Source of the DNA: Verrucomicrobiota bacterium
GTDB taxonomy: Bacteria > Verrucomicrobiota > Verrucomicrobiia > Opitutales > Opitutaceae
Direction: 5' to 3'
DNA: 36,496 bases
NCBI GenBank assembly: GCA_025361935.1
Contig: JANYJB010000072.1
Coordinates: forward strand, 1 to 36,496
Under the pieces are notes generated by a model, which saw only the letters and a list, made by a program, of their open reading frames with translations, ran no database searches and had not been told where the DNA came from. How positions within the stretch are numbered: the stretch's first letter is position 1; each line of letters starts with the position of its first letter. This document shows, piece by piece, positions 26,828 to 36,405 of the stretch. The translations under genes were made by a program, and so were the position numbers.

Positions 26828-29008
26828 ATGGCATCGGCATCCCTCTCCAACACCCTGCGGCGATCTCTGCTGATTAAGGTCATATCAAAGCCCGCTCCCA
26901 GCCGCGAGGACATGGCCTCGGTGATCGAGCTGACCGCCTCAAAAATCGTCGAGGCGCTCCACGCGCAGTCGATGACGCTCTATCTCGTAGAGGGCAACGA
27001 CATCGTTTTCAAACACGTTTACTACTCCCCCTCCCTCTGGGGTGACGACAAGGTCAAAGAGGCCCACTTCAAGGAAACGGCCGCCAAGCTGCTCACCCTC
27101 AAGCTCCCCATGGGCAAAGGCATCGTCGGCAAAGTGATCGCCGAGGGCACCCCTCGGTTTTTCCGCAATACCGCGACGCAGGCACCCATGATGCTCTCGA
27201 TGGCCCAGACAACCGGTTTCGACGTGCGCTCGATGCTCACCGTGCCCCTCAAGACCAATGTCGTGATCGGCGCCATCCAGCTCCTCAACAAAGAACCCGC
27301 CATCGACATCAACTGCGCCTTTTCGGACAGCGATCTCGTGCTTCTCCAAGAAGTCGCCGAATACTCCGCCAGCCTCCTGCAACGCATGCAGGACCCAAAG
27401 CACCAGCTCAGCGCCGAGGACACCGCCAAGTTCATCGCCCGCCTCACCAACCACCCCCTCGTCACCAAGGCCGAGGAACTCGCCATCGACGACAACCTCG
27501 TCGAGGCTATTGGCGACGCCATCATCCGCCGCGAAGGCATCTTCCCCTACAAGCGCCTGTCGCCCAATTCGGTCGCCGTGCTGATGGCCAACCCGCTCGA
27601 CTACGCCAAACGCGAGGCGTTCCAGCAAGCCACCGAACTCATCATCGAGGATATTCACGTCGGATCGGCTCCGCTCATTGAGTCGCTTCTTAAAAAATAT
27701 TTTAAAACCGACGCAAAGGCCGGCGACGGCGATATCGACATCTCAAAAGTCGCCGACGTTATAAGCAGCGCCTACAACACCGAAGGTTCAAGTGAGGTAA
27801 GCGCCGCCGATCTCGAAAGCGAGGACTCCGCGCCCATCATCCAGCTCACGAACCGTATCATCGAAGACGCCTACATCTGCGGCGCATCCGATATCCACAT
27901 CGAGCCTCAGGAAAAGGAACTCATCGTCCGCTACCGCATCGACGGCCTCTGCCAGGAAAAGCTTCGCCTCCCCAAGCAGGTTTCCAACGGCCTCGTCACC
28001 CGCCTCAAGATCATGTGCAACCTCGACATCGCCGAACGCCGGCTGCCGCAGGACGGACGCATCGTCTTCAAAAAATACACCAAAAAGAACATCGACATCG
28101 ACCTCCGCGTGGCCACCGGCCCGATGAACCACGGCGAGAAGGTCGTCATGCGCATTCTCGACAAGACCAAGAGCACCCTTCCCCTCCCAGCGCTCGGCTT
28201 TTCCGAAGAAAACCTCACCCGCTACCGGGAGTGCATTCGCCAGCCCTACGGAATGATCCTCCACTGCGGCCCCACCGGCTCTGGCAAGTCCATGACCCTT
28301 TACTCCGCCCTAGGCGAAGTGAACACCCCCGACGTCAACATCCAGACCGCCGAGGATCCCATCGAATACACCCTCGCCGGCATCAACCAGATGCAGATGA
28401 GCCGCGCCATCGGCCTCACCTTCGCCCGCGCTCTGCGTTGTTACCTGCGCATGGACCCCGACATTATCCTCGTCGGCGAAATCCGCGACGAGGAAACCGC
28501 CCAGATCGCCGTCGAAGCCGCGCTCACCGGTCACTTGCTCGTCTCCACGCTCCACACCAACGACGCGCCTTCGACCATCGCACGTATTGGCGAGATGGGA
28601 GTCGAACCCTTCAACATCTCCGCCTCGCTCGTCTGCGTATGCGCCCAGCGCCTGCTCCGCCGTGTCTGTAAAAACTGCAAACAGCCCTACGAACCCGCCG
28701 GTCGCGAAAAGGAAATCATGGAGAAAGCGCTCGGCTGGAGCGGCCAGATTTTTAAGGCCAACCCTCAGGGTTGCCCGATGTGCAACGGCACCGGCTACAA
28801 AGGCCGCGTCGGCATCCACGAGCTGATGATCAACAACGAGGAACTCACCGAAGGCATCAACAAGGAGGTCGAAGTCGCCGTGCTCAAGCGCATCGCCATG
28901 AAGAACGGCATGAAGACGCTCCACCAAGACTCAATGCTCAAGGTCAAGATGGGCCTCACCACCGTTGAAGAAGCCCTCTCCAACGTCCCTCCCGATCTGA
29001 TTACCTAG
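26828..29008 (+). CDS. GspE/PilB-type secretion ATPase with N-terminal GAF domain
   Basis: The 726-residue protein drives type II secretion or type IV pilus assembly if it behaves like its family. A GAF domain (about 25-190, including [19 protein letters not shown] and [20 protein letters not shown]) is followed by a segment resembling the second half of MshEN ([12 protein letters not shown]). The motor domain has GPTGSGKS near 481-488 and Walker [17 protein letters not shown]. An [10 protein letters not shown] His/Asp box follows, and two CxxC pairs (near 614 and 649) form the zinc site. The start is set at 26828 (MASASLSN), after a pyrimidine-rich stretch. An earlier start at 26741 would add an unrelated leader. 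No pil or gsp genes lie nearby. Confidence 0.9.
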   Translation: MASASLSNTLRRSLLIKVISKPAPSREDMASVIELTASKIVEALHAQSMTLYLVEGNDIVFKHVYYSPSLWGDDKVKEAHFKETAAKLLTLKLPMGKGIVGKVIAEGTPRFFRNTATQAPMMLSMAQTTGFDVRSMLTVPLKTNVVIGAIQLLNKEPAIDINCAFSDSDLVLLQEVAEYSASLLQRMQDPKHQLSAEDTAKFIARLTNHPLVTKAEELAIDDNLVEAIGDAIIRREGIFPYKRLSPNSVAVLMANPLDYAKREAFQQATELIIEDIHVGSAPLIESLLKKYFKTDAKAGDGDIDISKVADVISSAYNTEGSSEVSAADLESEDSAPIIQLTNRIIEDAYICGASDIHIEPQEKELIVRYRIDGLCQEKLRLPKQVSNGLVTRLKIMCNLDIAERRLPQDGRIVFKKYTKKNIDIDLRVATGPMNHGEKVVMRILDKTKSTLPLPALGFSEENLTRYRECIRQPYGMILHCGPTGSGKSMTLYSALGEVNTPDVNIQTAEDPIEYTLAGINQMQMSRAIGLTFARALRCYLRMDPDIILVGEIRDEETAQIAVEAALTGHLLVSTLHTNDAPSTIARIGEMGVEPFNISASLVCVCAQRLLRRVCKNCKQPYEPAGREKEIMEKALGWSGQIFKANPQGCPMCNGTGYKGRVGIHELMINNEELTEGINKEVEVAVLKRIAMKNGMKTLHQDSMLKVKMGLTTVEEALSNVPPDLIT

Positions 29009-29379
29009 ATCTGCCTTTGACACGTTGTTTTCCGGTATGGATTGGAACGCCACCAGACTCCGCGTGGCTTAATCATCATCAATCCCAAGAGGGGCTCATA
29101 TTTGGTGAAGAGCCGATGGATTAGCGGGGTGTCTCTTGCTGCGGGTGAATCTAAAACTGAAGTTGTCTCGTTTGCCGTCCCTGACGGCATGGTGGCTGCC
29201 GTCGTGCAAGGGATGTCATACACGACACAATAAAAAGCACAGAAACAGGGTCAAAACGGATCAAATTCAGTCCTGAGCAATCACCCTGAGTCACGAGCAA
29301 AAAATCTCGTAATTCCATAAATCTCCTCTGATATCTGGGAAGTTACGTCTTTTGACTACGTTGGACGTAACGGGGAAAA
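29009..29379. other. Sparse region between GspE-like gene and tRNA-Pro
   Basis: No gene is firmly supported here. A 63-codon frame with TTG start (29042-29233) contains GLIIINPKRGSYLVKSRW; it has no Shine-Dalgarno sequence, so it is at best a remnant (confidence about 0.2). A weak hairpin GCCAC...GTGGC (29050-29069) may act after the GspE-like gene. The last part is AT-richer than neighbouring genes and ends in an 8-bp inverted repeat (29342-29349 with 29364-29371). Confidence 0.5.
29342..29371 (-). repeat. 8-bp perfect inverted repeat just after tRNA-Pro
   Basis: GTTACGTC (29342-29349) and GACGTAAC (29364-29371) are perfect inverted repeats with a 14-nt loop. They lie 8 nt downstream of the tRNA-Pro CCA on its own strand. 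Possible roles are tRNA 3' processing, a weak terminator (no U-run) or a trace of an integration site. Confidence 0.5.
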
Positions 29380-29456
<77 letters not shown>

Positions 29457-29612
29457 AACTATCGGAAGAGGGTGCAGAAAGCAGGATGCCTTTGGCGGAA
29501 GCAAGCGGTTTTTTCGACGATCATCCGCTCTTCATCTCCTGACATCGCCCACAGCACGGGAAACGATCACGGCCTTCTTCATCTCAGCAGACCCCCTTCA
29601 CGGAACCATCTC

Positions 29613-29999
29613 TCAAACTTCGGGCAGATCCTTCAGAAGTTTTTCGATGGAGGAACGATCCTCATGCTCACGCGTCAGTTGTCGGTTGACGCCGGGTTTC
29701 ACTTCGATGCGGAAATGACGCACGAAGGCCGTGGCGTCTTCCAACGTCATGCCGGAAATATTTTCCTCAAGAGCCATGCTCGCATCCGTAAGAATCTGAC
29801 GGATGAGCTTGGCCCGCATTTCCTGTTCGTTTCCCGATGGAAGAGGATCGGTGGAATGAGGTTTGAGACCCGGATACCAAGGGCGGAAATAGCGGCAAAG
29901 GCGCGTCAGGCGGGCGATTTCCGTATCGGCAATCTTTACGGAAAGGGGGGACCCATCGGTTTTGGTGTTCATGGTAACGAAAGCATTCGGCGTTTTCAT
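29613..29999 (-). CDS. Small hypothetical protein
   Basis: I do not recognise a family. The 128-residue frame encodes a soluble, charged protein without signal peptide or membrane helix. The first part has TEIARLTRLCRYFRPWYPG, the middle is helical (EQEMRAKLIRQILTDASMALEE), and the end is KLLKDLPEV. An alternative start is the ATG at 29972. It lies between ppc and tRNA-Pro, both on the same strand, with no overlap. Coding potential looks plausible from the amphipathic pattern, but no motif confirms it. Confidence 0.5.
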   Translation of the reverse strand: MKTPNAFVTMNTKTDGSPLSVKIADTEIARLTRLCRYFRPWYPGLKPHSTDPLPSGNEQEMRAKLIRQILTDASMALEENISGMTLEDATAFVRHFRIEVKPGVNRQLTREHEDRSSIEKLLKDLPEV

Positions 30000-30005
30000 A
30001 AGCTT

Positions 30006-30026
30006 AAAAGATGCCCAACGCGGGCA
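30006..30026 (-). terminator. Possible terminator between ppc and the small hypothetical gene
   Basis: On the minus strand TGCCC-GCGTT-GGGCA forms a five-pair stem (30026 to 30012), followed by TCTTTT. It is 66 nt downstream of the ppc stop and directly before the next gene start. The plus strand also reads into GATTTT, so it could act in both directions. The stem is short. Confidence 0.4.
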
Positions 30027-30091
30027 GATTTTAAGGAGATTCCGTTCAGGGCCGGACGATTCGTTAATTTTGAACGCTGGCGTGGGTTTGC

Positions 30092-32881
30092 TCAGCCGGT
30101 GTTTTTTAATCCGCCGGAGATGCCGTTGATGGTGAGTTCGACGACCGCGCGGGTGGCTTCATCCTCAGCTTTGCCAAGCTTGCCGTCGCGCAGTCGGCGA
30201 ATCATCTCAACCTGGAGGTAGTTGAGCGGGTCGATGTAGGGATTGCGCAGCTGGACGGACTTGAGCAACACCGGCTCGCCGGCGAGGAGCTGCTTCTGTC
30301 CCGTGATGACGAGGATGGCCTGCTCGGTGCGCTCGAACTCGGCGGTGAGGATGCCGAAGATGCGCGCGCGGAGCTTCGTATCTTCCACGAGTCCGGCGTA
30401 GAGCGCGGCGATGCCCATGTCGGCCTTGCGCATGGTGAGCTGGGCGTTGTCAATGAGCGTCTGGAAAAACGGCCACTCGGCGTGCATCTGGCGGAGGAGC
30501 TTGCGGGCCTTGGGGCCTTTCTTGAGGACGGCGTGCAGCGCGGAGCCGAGGCCATACCAGCCGGGGAAGTTGAACCGGCTCTGCATCCAGGAGAACACCC
30601 ACGGGATGGCGCGCAGGTCTTCCACGCTGGTGGTGTTGCGGCGAAAGGTGGGACGGGAGCCAAACTTCAGGTTACTGATCTCGTCGATGGGCGTGGCCTG
30701 TTTCCAGAACACGAGGAAATCGGGATCGTCGTGGACGAGCGCCTTGTAGGCGGCGAAACCGGCTTCGCTCATCGTCTCGATGGCCTGCAACCATTCGGCG
30801 GGCGGCGCGAAGGGTTGTTGCGCAGCGTGCGAGCCGAGCAAAACGCCGTAGGCCATTTGCTCGAGGATGCGGTGCGCGAGATCGGGATCGTGGTAGCGCG
30901 TGGAGAGCACCTCGCCCTGCTCGGTCACACGGATGCCGCCGTCGAGCAGGCCGATGGGTTGCGCAAGAATGGCTTTGGCCGCGGGGCCGCCGCCGCGGGC
31001 GATGCTGCCGCCGCGACCGTGGAAGAGCGTGACGCGCACGTCGTGCGCGCGGCAGACGGCGGCGATGGTTTCCTGGGCTTTGTAGAGCGCCCAGGTGGCG
31101 GTGAAGTAGCCGCAGTCTTTGTTGGAATCCGAGTAGCCCAGCATGATGTGCTGGTGGCGAGCACCGGCAGCGAGGAACGACGCGTAGGCAGGATGCGTGA
31201 ACAACGCGGCAAGGATGTCGGGCGCGCGGTTGAGGTCGTCGAGCGTCTCGAAAAGCGGCGCGATGGGCAGGTTGGCGCCGGTGAGTTTGTGCAGGTAGGC
31301 AACCTCCAACACGTCGGAGACGGCGTCCGTCATGCTGATGATGTAGATGCCGAGGGCGCCGGGGCCGAACTTCTCGGCGGCGATCGCGGCGACATGGAGC
31401 GGATCGAGGACGTTGCGCGTCGAAGGGGAAAGTTTGGCGAGGGCGGTTTTGCCAAGGGGCTTGGCGGTGGCGAGCGCGGCGGCGAGAAGTTCACGCTTGG
31501 CGAGCTCGTCGAGCTTGGCGTAGTCGGAGCGGTCGAGCAGCTCGGCGATGGCGTTTTCGTGATGCGCGGAGTGCTGGCGCAGGTCGAGGCGGGCGGTGTG
31601 CAGGCCGAAGATGTCGAGCGTGTGCTGAACCTCGCGCAATTCGCCCTCGGCGAGCAGCGCGCCGCGACCGGCCTTGAGGCTGGCGCTGATGACGTCGAAC
31701 GTCTCGCGGACGGTCTCGGCGGGCAACGGCGCCTCGTCGTCGGGCGCGGCATCGGTGAGCACCGCACCGCCCTTGATTTCGGCAACGGCGAGGCCGAGAC
31801 GTTCGCCGAGGGCTCCAAGAAGGAGTCGGTAGGGCTCGTGCGGATAACGGCTAGCGAGCTGCTCGATGTGCTTCGACAGGTGGCGGCACTCCTTCAACTG
31901 GCGGCGCACGGCGGGCGAAACGGATTCGCGCAGGTCGGAAACCGTGAGGTTATGCGACAACTCGCGGACGGCGTGGCCCATTTTTTCCAAGGCGAGACGG
32001 CGGTGCAGGCCGAGAACTTGCGCGGTGACAGCGGCGGTGACGTTGGGATTGCCGTCGCGGTCGCCGCCGATCCAGGAGCCGAAGGTGAGCCAGCGGGCGG
32101 GTGCCTTGACGTCGGGATAGTGGAGGTTGAGAGCGCGCTCCATGTCGGCGTGGAGGCGGGGCAGCGTCTCGTAGAGCGTGCTTTGGAAATACCAGAGGCC
32201 GGTGCGGGCCTCGTCGGCCACCTCGGGCCGGGCCACGCGGCTGCGGTCGGTCAGCCAAAGCGAGGCGATCTCGCGCTCGACGCAGGCGGGGTCGGCGAAG
32301 GAAAGGTTTCCGGCCTCGGGATTGCCGCGATGGCGGAGGATTTCGGCCAGGCGCCGGAGCTTGGCGAGGAGGGTGCGGCGCTTCGATTCGGTGGGATGCG
32401 CGGTGAAGACGAGCTCGATGGCAATGTTGTCCACGAGCCGTTGCATGGCCACTCCATCGACGCCGCGCTGCTTCAGCTCGATAATGGCCGACTCGATGGA
32501 CTCGCGCATCGGGCGGGCCTCGGCGGATTTCGGATCGGCATTGAGGCGCGCGGCGCGGCGGCGACGGAGAAGCAGGATGCGGAAGTTTTCCTCGGCGAGA
32601 TTGACCAGCTCGAAATAGAGCGTGAAGGCCATCGCCTGGTTGAAACCCTCGGCGGGCGTGAGCGCGGACACGGTTTCGCCGAGCGCGGCGGCGGAGGCGA
32701 CGTCACCCGCGCGGCTCGCCTTGGCCAGCGTGCGCAGACGCTCGACCGTGGCCAGCGTGCCGGGCCCTTCGATCTGCGTGATCACCCGTCCGAGCGAGGT
32801 GCCCAAAGTGCGGATTTCGGTCCGGAGCTGGGCAAGTTCTTTGAGTGCGGTGGATTTGCGGGAGACTGAGGAGCGGGCCAT
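30092..32881 (-). CDS. ppc: Phosphoenolpyruvate carboxylase
   Basis: Ppc adds bicarbonate to PEP to form oxaloacetate, replenishing the TCA cycle. The 929-residue protein has VFTAHPTES with catalytic His162, GSWIGGDRDGNP, the MLGYSDSNKDCGYFTATWALY block, and the LFHGRGGSIARGGGP motif with substrate-binding arginines. The C-terminal tail NGISGGLKNTG ends in the required glycine. Length is normal. The start at 32881 (MARSSVSRK) is reasonable. It is transcribed away from lptD, with 152 nt between them. Confidence 0.97.
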   Translation of the reverse strand: MARSSVSRKSTALKELAQLRTEIRTLGTSLGRVITQIEGPGTLATVERLRTLAKASRAGDVASAAALGETVSALTPAEGFNQAMAFTLYFELVNLAEENFRILLLRRRRAARLNADPKSAEARPMRESIESAIIELKQRGVDGVAMQRLVDNIAIELVFTAHPTESKRRTLLAKLRRLAEILRHRGNPEAGNLSFADPACVEREIASLWLTDRSRVARPEVADEARTGLWYFQSTLYETLPRLHADMERALNLHYPDVKAPARWLTFGSWIGGDRDGNPNVTAAVTAQVLGLHRRLALEKMGHAVRELSHNLTVSDLRESVSPAVRRQLKECRHLSKHIEQLASRYPHEPYRLLLGALGERLGLAVAEIKGGAVLTDAAPDDEAPLPAETVRETFDVISASLKAGRGALLAEGELREVQHTLDIFGLHTARLDLRQHSAHHENAIAELLDRSDYAKLDELAKRELLAAALATAKPLGKTALAKLSPSTRNVLDPLHVAAIAAEKFGPGALGIYIISMTDAVSDVLEVAYLHKLTGANLPIAPLFETLDDLNRAPDILAALFTHPAYASFLAAGARHQHIMLGYSDSNKDCGYFTATWALYKAQETIAAVCRAHDVRVTLFHGRGGSIARGGGPAAKAILAQPIGLLDGGIRVTEQGEVLSTRYHDPDLAHRILEQMAYGVLLGSHAAQQPFAPPAEWLQAIETMSEAGFAAYKALVHDDPDFLVFWKQATPIDEISNLKFGSRPTFRRNTTSVEDLRAIPWVFSWMQSRFNFPGWYGLGSALHAVLKKGPKARKLLRQMHAEWPFFQTLIDNAQLTMRKADMGIAALYAGLVEDTKLRARIFGILTAEFERTEQAILVITGQKQLLAGEPVLLKSVQLRNPYIDPLNYLQVEMIRRLRDGKLGKAEDEATRAVVELTINGISGGLKNTG

Positions 32882-33000
32882 GTGGAAAGATTAGAACGCG
32901 GTCGACGACGATGTGAGGTTTGACAGGCACCTGAAAGCGAAAAGTGCGCCAGATTCCCGCTTTCGCCTTCATAAACAGATGCGCCAGTGGGAGCTTGCTT

Positions 33001-33016
33001 GCGGCGAGTCCGCCGC
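33001..33016 (+). promoter_or_regulatory. Leader stem-loop before the LptD-like gene
   Basis: GCGGCG-AGTC-CGCCGC is a perfect six-pair stem with a four-base loop, 17 nt upstream of the GTG start at 33034. It has no U-run, so termination is unlikely. It might limit ribosome access or stabilise the transcript. Confidence 0.35.
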
Positions 33017-33033
33017 CTTAGCTGCGGGTCATC

Positions 33034-35154
33034 GTGATTAGACGTTTCCTGCCCGTCCTCCTCATCGCCAGCGCATCGCTTCTTCATGGAGCGATGGTTT
33101 TACCCAAAATCTCGGCCCCCCATACGAGCACAACCGAAACGGAGACCGTTTTCACAGGGGGTGCTCGCTTAACCTACGACAATCTGTTGCTTCTAGCCGA
33201 CGAGATCCACTACAGCCCAAAGACCCAGATCGCTCGTGCCGTCGGCAACGTCTCCATGACCCGGGGTTCCGAGCGTATGCTGGCAGACGAGCTCACCTAC
33301 AATCTCAACGACAAGACCTACACGGTCAAAAACGTGCGGGCCGGCTCCCCTCCCTACTTCATAACCGGCGCCTCAGTCGAAGGCGGCCCGCAGTCCGTCA
33401 TCATTCATGACGCCATCCTGACGTTTTCCGATCCCAGCATTCTCACACCCACGCTCAAAGCGTCTTCGCTCACCTACATCCCCGGCCAAAGCGTCAAAAC
33501 AAAGAACGCGCAGGTCGGTGTAGGACCGCTTCGTCCGATTTCAGTCCCGTCTTACAAGCAGGTGGTCAAAGATCCGATTTTTTCTTACATGACGGCCCGC
33601 GCCGGCTTCAGCTCGAAGATGGGTGCCTATGCCGAACTCGGCCTGCTCGCCCCGGTCAACCCCTCCATCAAGGCCGGCGGCGACCTTGGTCTCTACACCA
33701 ACCGCGGCGTGCTAGTGGGGCCAGGCGTGGAATACAAATTCGCCGACGCCGACCAAACCGTTCGCGGCAAGCTGACCACCGGTTACATCAACGACCACGG
33801 CAAGCTGGGAACCGACATCCTCCTGCGCCCCATCCCCGAGGACCGCGACTTCGTGTCTTGGGAACATTACCAAACGATCGGCGAACACCTCTCCCTCCTC
33901 GGTGCCGTCAACTACTGGTCCGACTCGGCGGTCGTGCGCGACTTCCGCCCCGACACTTATCGCAACACCCAAGAACCCGACAATTTCCTCGAAGGCACCT
34001 ACACGCAGCCGAGCTACGTGGTTTCCGCCTTCACGCGGTTTCAGCCGAACAACTACGAAGCGGTCCAGCAGCGCCTGCCCGAAGTGCGTTTTGACGGTCT
34101 GCCCCTCGAGGCTGGCTCCGGTATCTACCACCGCTTCAACGCCAGCTTCGCCGTCCTCCGCGACGCCGAGCCCACCAACGCCATCGTCGCCGGCCCCACG
34201 CTGACGGTTGACCGCCTCGACGCCTACTACTCGCTCACCCGCCCCTTCACACCCCGCGAATGGCTCTCCGTCAAACCTGTCGTCGGCACGCGTTTCACCT
34301 ATTACGACCAGGCTCAGCTCGGTCGCAACGACTACGCGCGTATGCTCGGCGAAATCGGCTTCGACGCCGAGCTCCACGCCAACGCCACCTACGACTACAA
34401 AAACGAACGCTGGGGCATCGACGGCCTGCGCCACGAGGTCACCCCCTACGTTTCCTACCGCTACATTCCGCAGACCGACAAGGGCCAGCGTTACATTCCG
34501 CCCATCGACCGCGACACTTTCTCCAGCTACCTCCAGCCTCTCGGCCTCGGCGACCGCCGCGACATCGACACGCTGAAGAACACCAACACCCTCCGCCTCG
34601 GCTGGGACAACCTCCTCCAAACACGCGACAAACAATACGGCTCCCGCAACCTCGCCGATTTCAACCTCGCCACCGACTGGAGCTTCGACCCCCAGCACGC
34701 CGCCCGCTTCTCGGCGATCCAGGCCCAGCTCCTCGTCACGCCCGCCCGCTGGGTCCAGTTTGACCTCCATCAAAACGTCACCCCGAGCGACATGCGCCTT
34801 CGCGAGCTCAACATGGGCGTGACCTTCAAGGACGCCAACGTGTGGTCTCTGCGACTGGGTTCGGACTACCTGGAAAAAACAAACTTTACGCCTTACTCCG
34901 GAGCCTTGCCCCAATCCATCAATGGCATCCAGCAATACACCGCTGACCTTCACTACTTCCTCAACGAAGTCTACGAAGCCATCAGCATGGTCGCCTACGA
35001 CTCCCAGAAAAACCGGTTCACCCGCCAGGAATACGGCCTGCGCCAAAACATCCGAAACATCTGGTTTATCAGCTATCTGCTCGCCTTCAGCGAGGGCGAT
35101 ACCCGTGAAAGCTCGGTCGGCTTTAGCGTGAAAATCGAACTCGCGAAGTTCTAA
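33034..35154 (+). CDS. lptD: LptD-like outer-membrane LPS assembly protein
   Basis: LptD forms a beta-barrel in the outer membrane that inserts LPS delivered by LptA-LptC. The 706-residue protein has a signal peptide (1-19, cut near LLHGA). An N-terminal OstA/LptA-like domain (about 35-150) includes VFTGGARLTYDNLLLLADEI, and a barrel of alternating strands then runs to a terminal beta-strand ending KIELAKF. It is shorter than E. coli LptD (784 aa) and shows no obvious N-terminal cysteine pair. It could be a more distant OstA-family member. The GTG start fits the signal peptide. RsmB-like follows after 10 nt. Confidence 0.78.
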   Translation: MIRRFLPVLLIASASLLHGAMVLPKISAPHTSTTETETVFTGGARLTYDNLLLLADEIHYSPKTQIARAVGNVSMTRGSERMLADELTYNLNDKTYTVKNVRAGSPPYFITGASVEGGPQSVIIHDAILTFSDPSILTPTLKASSLTYIPGQSVKTKNAQVGVGPLRPISVPSYKQVVKDPIFSYMTARAGFSSKMGAYAELGLLAPVNPSIKAGGDLGLYTNRGVLVGPGVEYKFADADQTVRGKLTTGYINDHGKLGTDILLRPIPEDRDFVSWEHYQTIGEHLSLLGAVNYWSDSAVVRDFRPDTYRNTQEPDNFLEGTYTQPSYVVSAFTRFQPNNYEAVQQRLPEVRFDGLPLEAGSGIYHRFNASFAVLRDAEPTNAIVAGPTLTVDRLDAYYSLTRPFTPREWLSVKPVVGTRFTYYDQAQLGRNDYARMLGEIGFDAELHANATYDYKNERWGIDGLRHEVTPYVSYRYIPQTDKGQRYIPPIDRDTFSSYLQPLGLGDRRDIDTLKNTNTLRLGWDNLLQTRDKQYGSRNLADFNLATDWSFDPQHAARFSAIQAQLLVTPARWVQFDLHQNVTPSDMRLRELNMGVTFKDANVWSLRLGSDYLEKTNFTPYSGALPQSINGIQQYTADLHYFLNEVYEAISMVAYDSQKNRFTRQEYGLRQNIRNIWFISYLLAFSEGDTRESSVGFSVKIELAKF

Positions 35155-35164
35155 GGCGCGCCTG

Positions 35165-36361
35165 ATGGACGACGTCCGCCGCTCCCCCGCCGCCAGTCAG
35201 GGCCGCGTCTTTCTTGCGCTGTTCGCCGCGCTGCGTCCCCACGTCTCCAATGATCGCAACCTCCCCTCGCGGCTCCAACAGATGCTCGCGCGCGAAAAAC
35301 GCTTCGGCAGCCGCGACCGCCGCCTTTACCGCGAACTCCTCTACACCGCACTCCGCCACCTGCCGTGGATAGACGCCAAGCTTGCCGTCTCGAAAGACGA
35401 TGCCATCCGCACCACCGCCTGGCTCGCCGCCGAAACCCCCGCCACCAACGCCTTCCGCAAAGAATGGACCGGAGACTGGCCCGCCACGCCCGCCACGGTT
35501 ACCGCAAAAGCAAAATACCTTGGCTCCGACGCCGCCCTGCTCATCCCGTCATGGTTCGCAGAACACTGCCCGGCCGCCGTCGTCTCTCCGGATTTCGATG
35601 TGCTCAACACTCGCGCCCCGCTCTGGATTCGCGTGCAGACGGACGACCCCGCCCCGCTCCTCTCCGAGTTCGCCGAACAAGGCTGGAACATCCGCCCGTC
35701 CGCCGAGCTTCCCTCCGCGCTTGAAGTTTTAGCCGAGGCCGATCTCACACAAACCGAAGCCCACCGTCACGGCCTTTTCGAGGTGCAAGACCTCGGCTCC
35801 CAACTCCTGCTTCACCAAATCGGCGAACTGCCCGGCGGCCGCTGGCTCGACGCCTGCGCCGGCGCCGGCGGCAAAACCCTGCAACTCGCCCGCCTGCTCG
35901 GCCCGCGCGGACGCGTGGATGCGCACGACATCCGCCGCAACGCCCTCGACGAACTCGGCGAGCGCGCCCAACGCGCCCGCCTAGCCAACATCCGCATCCT
36001 CTCCGCCGCGCCCACCGCCGACGCGCTCTACGACGGCGTCCTGATTGACGCGCCGTGCAGCGGCACGGGCACCTGGCGGCGCGCTCCGCATCTCAAATGG
36101 TGCACTACACCCGAAACCATCGCGCAGGCCGCCGCCCTTCAGCGCGATCTGCTCGCCCGCTTCGCGCGCCACGTGCACCCCGGCGGACTCCTCGTTTACG
36201 CCACCTGCTCACTCAGCCATCACGAAAACGCCGATATCGTCACCGACTTCCTGCAGGCCAACCCCGACTTCGCACCCCGGCCGGAAGCCCCCGCACACAC
36301 GCTTCTGCCGTCCGCCCGCAACACCGACGGCTATTACGTCGCGCCCCTGCGCCGGCGGTAG
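35165..36361 (+). CDS. RsmB/NSUN-family rRNA (cytosine-C5) methyltransferase
   Basis: This 398-residue protein is a SAM-dependent RNA m5C methyltransferase of the RsmB/NSUN family. The N-terminal NusB-like domain (about 1-130) is followed by the Rossmann domain with LDACAGAGGKTLQLA (SAM binding), then DAPCSGTGTWRRAPHLKW (catalytic region with Cys), and YATCSLSHHEN with the second Cys. The exact target (16S C967 as for E. coli RsmB, or another site) is not certain. It starts 10 nt after the LptD-like gene, probably in the same operon, and scpA follows. Confidence 0.88.
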   Translation: MDDVRRSPAASQGRVFLALFAALRPHVSNDRNLPSRLQQMLAREKRFGSRDRRLYRELLYTALRHLPWIDAKLAVSKDDAIRTTAWLAAETPATNAFRKEWTGDWPATPATVTAKAKYLGSDAALLIPSWFAEHCPAAVVSPDFDVLNTRAPLWIRVQTDDPAPLLSEFAEQGWNIRPSAELPSALEVLAEADLTQTEAHRHGLFEVQDLGSQLLLHQIGELPGGRWLDACAGAGGKTLQLARLLGPRGRVDAHDIRRNALDELGERAQRARLANIRILSAAPTADALYDGVLIDAPCSGTGTWRRAPHLKWCTTPETIAQAAALQRDLLARFARHVHPGGLLVYATCSLSHHENADIVTDFLQANPDFAPRPEAPAHTLLPSARNTDGYYVAPLRRR

Positions 36362-36405
36362 TTTTTCGTTGCCGCGCATCAACGACCGCCAAGCATCTCC
36401 AAACC

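Noticed and set aside
30482-32869. 795-codon open frame opposite ppc
   Set aside because: Antisense shadow of a gene with strong third-position GC bias; no recognisable domain.
33712-35046. 444-codon open frame opposite the LptD-like gene
   Set aside because: Antisense shadow with Val/Gly/Glu-rich composition and no domain.
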